A stretch of 64,000 nucleotides of DNA, taken from assembly GCF_000025185.1 (NCBI RefSeq), contig NC_013720.1, positions 5,456,001 to 5,520,000 of the forward strand, given 5' to 3'. Positions 19,152 through 26,005 of this stretch are shown here, piece by piece. Every line of letters begins with the position of its first letter. Position 1 is the stretch's first letter. The notes below the pieces were generated by a model. It saw only the letters and a program-made list of their open reading frames with translations. It made no database searches and was not told where the DNA came from. The position numbers and the translations under genes are program-made. The stretch is from Pirellula staleyi DSM 6068 (GTDB lineage Bacteria > Planctomycetota > Planctomycetia > Pirellulales > Pirellulaceae).

Positions 19152-19659
19152 TTCTGCCGCTGGTCCTGTCACCTGGCAGGGGACACCAAAGCGGGTGGGC
19201 GCGACTGTAGCGACTCACTCTCGTTGGGGAACCAGTTTTTCAGCCACTTGGTTCTTTACCCCGCAAAACGCCCGAGTTTAGAATAGAAAGTCTAGGTCAA
19301 TTGCGACAACTGTAACGTTTTTCTAGGTACATCGCGCCGTGCCGCGCGTTTAAGCCTGGATACTGCGTAGACTCGCAACCCAACCGGAAATGGTCCGCTG
19401 AGCTGGCAATAAATTCGCGTCGTTTTGCAGAATTTAAGGTTATCGCGAGACCGTCCCGTTCCCTCGCTGCTTGCTATCCCTTGTCTTGTCGATTGGATTG
19501 ATCAAACTCTCGTCTTCAGCCTTCGAGCTTGGCCTCGACAAGCTGCTTACCGCAGCGTCGCACACCTGGTTCGACTTCCCTCACAACGTTCCCCGAACAC
19601 CTTTCCCATTCACGGTTTGATTCACACTTAGGTGCTCTATGCGTCTCTTGGAGATTCCG
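19152..19659. other. Intergenic region before exbB, about 500 bp
   Basis: No coding potential. The length suggests exbB has its own promoter or a processed leader, but no confident -35/-10 pair or terminator was found. Confidence 0.4.
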
Positions 19660-20472
19660 ATGCGTCTCGTAGCTACGATGCCAGCTCGCGCGCTGGTCTG
19701 CGGTCTGTTGGCCTGTTTCGCGCTGGTGGCCGGAGCGATCACCGATCACTCGCCACTTTCGCCCCAAGTGGCTGTTGCCCAAGAAGAGCCAGCCGCTGAA
19801 GATGCAGCAGCACCTGCCGATGAGGCTGAGGCTCCGAAGGCCAAGCAAAGCTACCTGATGTGGTTTCTCAACGCTCTGGGTGTTCGCTACGCCATCGCGT
19901 TCTTTGTCCTCTCGTTCACCTTCGTCGCCGTGCTGGTGATGAACATGCTCGCGCTCCGCCGCGATGCGATTGTTCCCAAGAGCCTGGCCGAAGCTTTCGA
20001 AGCGAACCTCAACGAAAAGAAGTTCCAAGAAGCTTTCGATCTGGCCAAAGCCGACGATTCGTTCCTCGGACAGATGCTCGCCGCTGGCATGTCGAAGCTG
20101 CAGCAGGGGTACGACAAGGCCACCACAGCGATGGGCCAAGTTGCTGAAGAAGAAATCATGAAGCTCGAACAGCGTTTGAGCTTGATCGGTCTCGTCGGTT
20201 CGATCAGCCCAATGGTGGGCCTGCTCGGCACGGTGGACGGAATGGTCGCGTCGTTCCAAGTGATCGCCATGAGTGGTGCCACGCCGAAAGCTTCGGATCT
20301 CGCCGAAGGTATTTCGATGGCACTCATCACGACCCTCGTCGGTCTGGTTCTCGCGATTCCTGCAACGATTGCGTTCGCACTCTTCAAGAACCGCCTATCG
20401 AAGCTGACGCAAGAACTCGGCGTTCAAGCCGATAACTTGATGAGCCGCTTTGAAACGGTTGCCAAGAAGTAG
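19660..20472 (+). CDS. exbB: MotA/TolQ/ExbB proton channel family protein
   Basis: 270 residues from ATG 19660, preferred because GGAG lies 6 nt upstream; ATG 19639 would add seven residues. A signal-like hydrophobic N-terminus and an acidic Ala/Glu/Pro linker precede the TolQ/ExbB core: membrane helix YAIAFFVLSFTFVAVLVMNM, a cytosolic helical domain, then LSLIGLVGSISPMVGLLGTV and LITTLVGLVLAIPATIAFAL, the family's signature helices. The protein forms the proton channel with ExbD/TolR in the inner membrane. The extra N-terminal signal plus acidic linker is seen in some ExbB subfamilies. Three ExbD genes follow. Confidence 0.9.
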   Translation: MRLVATMPARALVCGLLACFALVAGAITDHSPLSPQVAVAQEEPAAEDAAAPADEAEAPKAKQSYLMWFLNALGVRYAIAFFVLSFTFVAVLVMNMLALRRDAIVPKSLAEAFEANLNEKKFQEAFDLAKADDSFLGQMLAAGMSKLQQGYDKATTAMGQVAEEEIMKLEQRLSLIGLVGSISPMVGLLGTVDGMVASFQVIAMSGATPKASDLAEGISMALITTLVGLVLAIPATIAFALFKNRLSKLTQELGVQADNLMSRFETVAKK

Positions 20473-20622
20473 TTGTGAGCTAGCGAGCACCCAAGCGATG
20501 GCTCGGCAGTCGATTGGACTGGCCGAGTCACTTGCTGCCAAACGCTCGATGGTGCTCCCTTCATTCCCAAGTAGACCTAGTCGACCATTAGTCGCCGGTA
20601 TTCGTCAGAAAGCGTACGAGCC

Positions 20623-21069
20623 ATGAAGATCAAGTCGAAGGGACCTCAGGTCATCGAAATCGACATGACGCCGATGATCGATATGACGTTCCAGCTCATT
20701 GCGTTCTTCATGATCCTCATCAATTTTGATGCCAGTGAACAGGATCAGCGCGTGCAGCTTCCCAAGAGCACCTTGGCCAAGCCACCGGAAGGGAAGATCG
20801 AAACACCGATCACCATTCAGCTGACGAAGGATGGCATGACGAGCATCGGTGGCCAAGACTTTGCTCAGCCAGCTGGTATGAAGCCTGTTCTCAACAACGA
20901 AAAAATTGTGCTTGAGACGGTGCAAAACAAACCTGGCAATTCCGCCACGATCATCATTCGCGCTCACAAAGATGCCAAGACCGGCATGGTGCAAGAGGTG
21001 ATTAAGGTTTGCCAAGAGGTTGGCTTCGAGAAATTTACGCTCCGCGCTGAAGAGCAAGCAGGCTACTAA
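20623..21069 (+). CDS. exbD: ExbD/TolR biopolymer transport protein (copy 1)
   Basis: 148 residues: short cytosolic N-terminus, IDMTPMIDMTFQLIAFFMIL membrane helix with the conserved proton-carrying Asp (residue 17), then a periplasmic domain ending FEKFTLRAEEQAGY. It couples proton flow through ExbB to movement of a periplasmic partner. Compared with copies 2 and 3 it has a different periplasmic domain, so the motor may use unlike ExbD subunits. Confidence 0.9.
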   Translation: MKIKSKGPQVIEIDMTPMIDMTFQLIAFFMILINFDASEQDQRVQLPKSTLAKPPEGKIETPITIQLTKDGMTSIGGQDFAQPAGMKPVLNNEKIVLETVQNKPGNSATIIIRAHKDAKTGMVQEVIKVCQEVGFEKFTLRAEEQAGY

Positions 21070-21156
21070 GACTCGCTCTGTAGCACTTGTTAGTACGAGA
21101 CTCCCGCAAAATCCCGCCATCCCAAGCATGGCGCACGACCTACGAAGAAACTTGCG

Positions 21157-21645
21157 ATGCCAATCAAACGCGAAAGCCAGCTGGGCGACAAGATTCCGAT
21201 CGACATGACGCCGATGATCGATATCGTGTTCCAGCTCCTCACCTTTTTCATCATGACGCTGAAAATCGCCTCGGTGGAAGGTGACTTCAACATCAAGATG
21301 CCGCTCGCCGCGCCACGCGCTGGCCAGCCCGATCCTGATGTGATTCCACCGATCAAGGTTCGTCTGCGTGCTACATCGTCGGGCGATCTGGCTGACGTGC
21401 TGGTGAACGACACCACCTATGGCACTGGCGACGAAGCTTGGCAACGGGTTCAAGTGCAAGTGGCTGGCCTCGCTCAGGACGGCAGTTTGAGTTCGTCGAT
21501 TGAAGTGGAACTCGACTGCGACTATGGCCTGAAGTACGAAAACGTTATCGCCGCCATCACTGCTGTGTCGGGCAAGCTGGGGCCCGACGGACGAATCATC
21601 AAGCTGGCTGAGAAGATCAAGTTCGCGCCGCCACGGCCGCAGTAA
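21157..21645 (+). CDS. exbD: ExbD/TolR biopolymer transport protein (copy 2)
   Basis: 162 residues with IPIDMTPMIDIVFQLLTFFI, carrying the conserved Asp, and a periplasmic domain with VNDTTYGTGDEAWQRV and YENVIAAITAVSG. It is much closer to copy 3 downstream than to copy 1. A strong intrinsic terminator at 21679-21722 closes the transcript, so copies 1 and 2 likely form the end of the exbB transcription unit. Confidence 0.9.
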   Translation: MPIKRESQLGDKIPIDMTPMIDIVFQLLTFFIMTLKIASVEGDFNIKMPLAAPRAGQPDPDVIPPIKVRLRATSSGDLADVLVNDTTYGTGDEAWQRVQVQVAGLAQDGSLSSSIEVELDCDYGLKYENVIAAITAVSGKLGPDGRIIKLAEKIKFAPPRPQ

Positions 21646-21678
21646 TTCAATACGCCCGATCTGTCGCGAGAATCAAGC

Positions 21679-21722
21679 AAACGCGGCCCGCACTTCAATG
21701 GAAGAGCAGGCCGCGTTTTTTC
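21679..21722 (+). terminator. Rho-independent terminator after second exbD
   Basis: AACGCGGCC (21680-21688) pairs with GGCCGCGTT (21709-21717) around a 20-nt loop and is followed by six T (21716-21721). It separates the intact exbD genes from the frameshifted third copy. Confidence 0.85.
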
Positions 21723-21879
21723 GTTTCTTGGCTCTATTCACTTACGACCAGCACCGCAGCTTTTGCTTATTAACGACTGATCCAGCTGCAATAAGTTCGG
21801 CGCATGCGGGCGATTGGATGGTTAGAAGGGCGAAGCCATCGCCGCAGACCAAGCCCTAAAAAACGCCGAGGAAAATGTC

Positions 21880-22376
21880 ATGAGCCGCAGCACACCGACG
21901 TTTGGCGAGAAGGTGCCGATCGACATGACGCCGATGATCGACATCGTGTTTCAGCTCCTCACGTTTTTCATCATGACGCTGCAGATCGCGGCCCAAGAGG
22001 GTGACTTCATGGTACGGATGCCGCTAAGTACCGGCGTCCCGCATGAGCCATCACCCGAAACGGCTCCGACTGTTCGTTTGCGGCTGCACGCGACAATGAC
22101 TGGCGATCTGGCCGAAGTTCGGCTGAATGATGTTTCGTACGGCAGTGGCGCAGCTGCTTGGAAGGGGATTCAAAATCAAATCGTTCAGCTGCTGGGAGAT
22201 GGGACGCGCTGCAGGATGCTCTGGAAGTGGAGCTCGATTGCGATGAGCGTTTGAACTACGAAAATGTGATCGCCGCAATCACGGCAGTGTCGGGCCAATC
22301 GACGGTCGATGGGGAACACGTGAAACTGGTGGAGCGGATCAAGTTCGTCGCGCCACGTCCCGTAGCGATCGAGTAA
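21880..22376 (+). pseudogene. exbD: ExbD/TolR copy 3, frameshifted
   Basis: The gene starts at ATG 21880 with KVPIDMTPMIDIVFQLLTF and follows copy 2 closely up to about 22200, where the frame runs out of homology and stops at 22254. The matching C-terminal part (LEVELDCDERLNYENVIAAI) continues in the -1 frame to the stop at 22376. One extra G in the GGG run at 22201-22203 would restore a full-length 165-residue protein. Either a real one-base deletion, a sequencing error, or (less likely, as no slippery heptamer is seen) programmed frameshifting. Confidence 0.8.
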
Positions 22377-22405
22377 CGAGGATTAGATCGCATCTCATTT
22401 TTAGT

Positions 22406-22443
22406 AGCGGCTGATTCGTCAATTTTCGCTACGATTACAAGCG
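22406..22443 (+). promoter_or_regulatory. 38-bp promoter-like element, copy A
   Basis: Identical at 32 of 38 positions to 24681-24718. It contains TTTCGCTACGATTAC, also found at 8936-8950 on the minus strand. Here it lies between convergent genes and points into the 3' end of the recombinase gene, so if active it would make antisense RNA or read-through. Confidence 0.4.
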
Positions 22444-22450
22444 TCTCGCA

Positions 22451-23395
22451 CTAGGCTCGCGGATGGAACTGCGAGTGAATCTTTTTCAGTCGCGACTGAT
22501 CAACGTGGGTATAGATTTGGGTTGTGCCGATGCTGGCATGTCCCAGCAGCTCTTGCACCTGTCGCAAATCGGCACCTCCACTGAGCAAGTGGGTCGCAAA
22601 ACTGTGCCGCAGTGTGTGTGGGCTCATCGAAGCTGGTGCGCCACAGCGAAGGGCATATTGCTTCACGAGCTCCCAAATTTTTTGGCGTGTCAGTCGCTGA
22701 CCACGGCTCGATAGGAGCAGCCAAGGGGGAACCCCTTGCTTGGACTTGGCGGCGAGTTTTGGACGCTCATGCTCGAGGTAGGCCTCGACAGCGGCGAGTG
22801 CTGGGTCACCCAGCGGGACGAGTCGTTCTTTGCTTCCTTTACCCCGGGCCAGGCAAAAACGATCTTCGATGCGCAGATCGCGGACCTCCATTACACTCAC
22901 TTCCGAGGCGCGACAGCCGGTTGCATAAAGCAGTTCGAGCAGCGCCCGATCGCGGCGGAAGAGGGGATCGTAAGGCTGTGGCGCATCGAGCAGTCGTGCG
23001 GCAACTGTCGGGGAAAGGACATCGGGAATCGTCGCTGCTGTTTTCGTTGTACCGAGGAGTTCCGCAGGATTGTCTTTAATGATCCCTTCGAGCTGCAGGT
23101 AGCGCAAGAAGAGCTTGAGAGTCACCACGTGTCGCGCGATCGACTTGGGATCGAGATTTTCCTCGCGCATGAAGGCGAGGTAGTCGGTCAGATCGCGCAC
23201 GGTGAGCTTGGGAATAAACCGATCCCCCAGCCACCGACAAAAACGGGTCATGTCGCGCTGGTAGGCCGCCACGCTGTTCTTGGCGAGGTGGCATTCGGTC
23301 CGCAGATACTCGATGAAACTGCGCGCCCAGCGATCTCCTTGGCCAGCGCCAGCAACAGCGGCAGGAACGACCAATTTCGGCTTTAGAGGGCGCAT
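22451..23395 (-). CDS. xerD: Tyrosine recombinase, XerC/XerD type
   Basis: 314 residues. An N-terminal SAM-like core-binding domain (about 20-105, WARSFIEYLRTECHLAKNSV) is followed by the catalytic domain with all active-site residues visible: R162 (ATGCRASE), K186 (GKGSKERLVPL), H260 and R263 (SPHTLRHSF), H286 (LGHASIGTT) and nucleophile Y295 (QIYTHV). Size and residues fit chromosomal XerC/XerD, which resolve chromosome dimers at dif. I cannot tell C from D by eye; a D-like call is favoured but weak. RBS GGAG is 10 nt upstream of ATG 23395. No att-like repeats flank it, so it does not look like a phage integrase. Confidence 0.88.
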   Translation of the reverse strand: MRPLKPKLVVPAAVAGAGQGDRWARSFIEYLRTECHLAKNSVAAYQRDMTRFCRWLGDRFIPKLTVRDLTDYLAFMREENLDPKSIARHVVTLKLFLRYLQLEGIIKDNPAELLGTTKTAATIPDVLSPTVAARLLDAPQPYDPLFRRDRALLELLYATGCRASEVSVMEVRDLRIEDRFCLARGKGSKERLVPLGDPALAAVEAYLEHERPKLAAKSKQGVPPWLLLSSRGQRLTRQKIWELVKQYALRCGAPASMSPHTLRHSFATHLLSGGADLRQVQELLGHASIGTTQIYTHVDQSRLKKIHSQFHPRA

Positions 23396-23632
23396 CTCGG
23401 CAAACTCCGGGGGGAATATCTCTCGTCGCTATTCTTCGGACCATGGCGGTTCGTCTCGCGACCCCACTGACGTTTTTGACGATCGTGCGAGATTTCGGCA
23501 GGCGAATGCCCCCAGGAACTAGCCGCAGAAGCCCCCCAGACGGAACGGCCGGTGCTGGTGCAAGACAGCCTCGGTCGGTAGATTCGCGGCTGAGAGATCG
23601 CGACGGAACAGGGCAGGGGAGAGGACCAGGCA

Positions 23633-24616
23633 ATGCGACTTTTGGTGATTGGTGGGGCAGGCTACGTCGGCTCACATGGCGTGCGTGTGCTCGAAGGGGC
23701 AGGGCACGAGGTTTGGGTGTACGACAACTTGTCGCGTGGACATCGTAGCGCCGCCCGTGCCGATCGTTTGATCGTCGGGAGCTTGCACGATCAGCCGCTG
23801 CTCGAATCGGTCTTGCGCGATCGGCAAATTGATGCCGTCTTGCACTACGCAGCGTTCGCACTGGTGGGCGAATCCGTTGGCAATCCGGCGATGTACTATC
23901 ACAACAACGTGATCGGTAGCTATCACCTGCTGGAAGCGATGCGCGCCAGCGGTGTGCAGAACTTGATCTTCAGCAGCACGACCGCCATTTTTGGTGAGCC
24001 TGAGAAGACTCCGATTGCCGAGCACTTTCCCAAGCAGCCAATCAATCCGTACGGGTTCACCAAGCTGGTGATGGAGCGGATGCTCGATGACTACGCGCAG
24101 GCGTATGGGATGTCGTTTGTCGCGCTCCGCTATTTCAACGCAGCAGGCGCACACCCCAGTGGCGAGATTGGTGAAGACCATACTCCTGAATCGCATCTCA
24201 TTCCGATCGTGCTGCAAGTGGCACTCGGGCAGCGCGAGAAAATCACGATCTACGGCAACGACTATCCGACTCTCGATGGCACCTGCATTCGCGACTACAT
24301 TCACGTCGATGATCTTGCCGACGCCCATTTGCTTGCGCTCGATCACTTTGCTCCGGGCAAGGGACTCAAGCTGAATCTCGGCACAGGGCGCGGGCATAGT
24401 GTGAAGGAAGTGATCGACTGCTGTCGCGCAGTGACCGGGCATCCTATTCAGGCAGAGGTTGGCGAGCGTCGTCCCGGCGATCCCTCGGCGCTAGTTGCCG
24501 ATCCAACACTCGCCAAGAAGACGCTCGGCTGGCAACCGCGTTACAACACGCTGCTGCCCATCGTCGAAACGGCCTGGAACTGGCATCAGAAGCATCCGCA
24601 CGGCTATGGCGATTGA
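23633..24616 (+). CDS. galE: UDP-glucose 4-epimerase
   Basis: 327 residues, an extended short-chain dehydrogenase/reductase. The NAD-binding motif GGAGYVGS is at 7-14; the active-site S/T is in SSTT (114-117) with Y140 and K144 in NPYGFTK. The C-terminal part has RDYIHVDDLADAH and NLGTGRGHSV, typical of GalE. It interconverts UDP-glucose and UDP-galactose in the cytosol for glycan synthesis. RBS GGGGAGAGG precedes ATG 23633. A related UDP-sugar epimerase (e.g. arabinose 4-epimerase) cannot be excluded. Confidence 0.9.
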   Translation: MRLLVIGGAGYVGSHGVRVLEGAGHEVWVYDNLSRGHRSAARADRLIVGSLHDQPLLESVLRDRQIDAVLHYAAFALVGESVGNPAMYYHNNVIGSYHLLEAMRASGVQNLIFSSTTAIFGEPEKTPIAEHFPKQPINPYGFTKLVMERMLDDYAQAYGMSFVALRYFNAAGAHPSGEIGEDHTPESHLIPIVLQVALGQREKITIYGNDYPTLDGTCIRDYIHVDDLADAHLLALDHFAPGKGLKLNLGTGRGHSVKEVIDCCRAVTGHPIQAEVGERRPGDPSALVADPTLAKKTLGWQPRYNTLLPIVETAWNWHQKHPHGYGD

Positions 24617-24680
24617 TGCTTGCCCGTCATCTCGATCCGTCGCTCTCGTTGAACTAGTCCGACGCTCGTCACTGTTTTGG

Positions 24681-24718
24681 AGCGGCTATTTCGTCAATTT
24701 CCGCTAGGATTACTCGCG
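24681..24718 (+). promoter_or_regulatory. 38-bp promoter-like element, copy B
   Basis: Near-identical to 22406-22443. TAGGAT at 24705-24710 would be the -10, with transcription starting near 24717, 35 nt before the acyltransferase ATG. This position is what suggests promoter function for the element. Confidence 0.5.
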
Positions 24719-24751
24719 CCACGCACCTGGAATCTCGCAGCCTCCCATCGC

Positions 24752-25993
24752 ATGCAGAACATCATTGTCGAGAAGCCGTATCGGTTTGTCCCTCCGTATC
24801 GCGGCACGTTCTGGTCGACGGTGCTGCGTTGGATCAAAGTGCACGAGTACTACTTGCGCAAGACTGAAGGGGTCGAGTCGTACGAAATTCGCCATCTCGA
24901 TCGGCTCGAAAAATCGATCGCCGATGGCCATGGCATTCTACTGACACCGAATCATCCGCGCACCGCCGATCCACTAGCGATGGGGTGGCTGGCCACCGAT
25001 GCAAAGTGCCATTTCTACGCGATGGCGAGCTGGCATCTCTTCAATCAAGACAAGCTGTCGGCCTGGGCCATCAATCGCATGGGTGGCTTCAGCATCAATC
25101 GCGAAGGTGTCGACCGGCAAGCAATTAATACAGCGATCGACCTGATTGTTGAAGCCAAACGCGCGATGGTGATTTTTCCGGAAGGGGCCACTAGTCGTAC
25201 GAGTGATCGCCTGCAAGCGATGCTCGAAGGAGTCGCGTTTATTGCCAGATCGGCCGCAAAAAAACGCGCGAAGCTATCGCCCGACAAGAAGGTGGTCGTC
25301 CATCCAATTGCGATTAAGTACTACTATCGTGGCGATCTCGAAAAACTTGCCGACGAGATGCTCACCGACATCGAGCATCGATTGTCGTGGCGACCGCAGC
25401 GCGACTTACCACTCCTGTCGCGCATCGGTAAAGTCGCGGGCGCTTTGCTGTCGCTCAAAGAGATCGAATATCTTGGTGAAGCACGCTCGGGAAAGCTCGA
25501 ACCACGCTTGAACTTTCTGATCAACCATCTGCTTGGGCCCATCGAGCTCAAATGGCTCGGAAGCGAGCAATCGGGGCCGGTGGTGCCGCGCGTTCGTGCG
25601 CTGCGTGTGAAGATTCTTCCCGACCTTACGGAAAGCCGCTGCGATGAAGCAGAACGGACGCGGCGCTGGAAAGATCTGTCCGACATTTATCTGGCCCAGC
25701 AGCTCGCCTGCTATCCCCCCGACTATCTGGCGAGCTATCCGAGTCGCGATCGCATCCTCGAGATTCTCGAAAAGTTCGAAGAGGATCTCACCGACAAAGT
25801 ACGAGTGCATGGGGGTCTGCACTGCGTGATCTGGGTGGGGGAAGCGATTGAGGTTTCGCCCGAACGAACGCGCGGGCTCGAGTACGATCCCCTCATGCAG
25901 CAGATCGTCGATCGACTGACCGAAATGGTGGCAGTCCTCGCGAAAGAATCGGCACTCGTGCCGGGCTACGAACCGGCAGCATCTTCCACTTAG
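24752..25993 (+). CDS. PlsC-type (lysophospholipid) acyltransferase
   Basis: 413 residues from ATG 24752. The frame is open further up to a TTG, but a promoter-like element overlaps that part and the region before MQNIIVEKPYRFVPP does not look coding. Acyltransferase motif I is NH-x4-D (NHPRTAD, 67-73), motif II lies near GGFSINREGV, motif III is FPEGATSR (142-149). These place it in the 1-acylglycerol-3-phosphate acyltransferase superfamily, transferring acyl groups to a glycerolipid or related acceptor at the inner membrane. The C-terminal 200 residues are an extension of unknown role. Confidence 0.8.
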   Translation: MQNIIVEKPYRFVPPYRGTFWSTVLRWIKVHEYYLRKTEGVESYEIRHLDRLEKSIADGHGILLTPNHPRTADPLAMGWLATDAKCHFYAMASWHLFNQDKLSAWAINRMGGFSINREGVDRQAINTAIDLIVEAKRAMVIFPEGATSRTSDRLQAMLEGVAFIARSAAKKRAKLSPDKKVVVHPIAIKYYYRGDLEKLADEMLTDIEHRLSWRPQRDLPLLSRIGKVAGALLSLKEIEYLGEARSGKLEPRLNFLINHLLGPIELKWLGSEQSGPVVPRVRALRVKILPDLTESRCDEAERTRRWKDLSDIYLAQQLACYPPDYLASYPSRDRILEILEKFEEDLTDKVRVHGGLHCVIWVGEAIEVSPERTRGLEYDPLMQQIVDRLTEMVAVLAKESALVPGYEPAASST

Positions 25994-26005
25994 CAAGATG
26001 CCGCG

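Noticed and set aside
22185-22260. Programmed frameshift in the third exbD
   Set aside because: No X-XXY-YYZ slippery heptamer or stimulatory hairpin at the site; a simple one-base deletion explains it.
22451-23395. Phage or integrative-element integrase
   Set aside because: No attachment-site repeats or phage genes flank it, and its size and residues fit chromosomal XerC/XerD.
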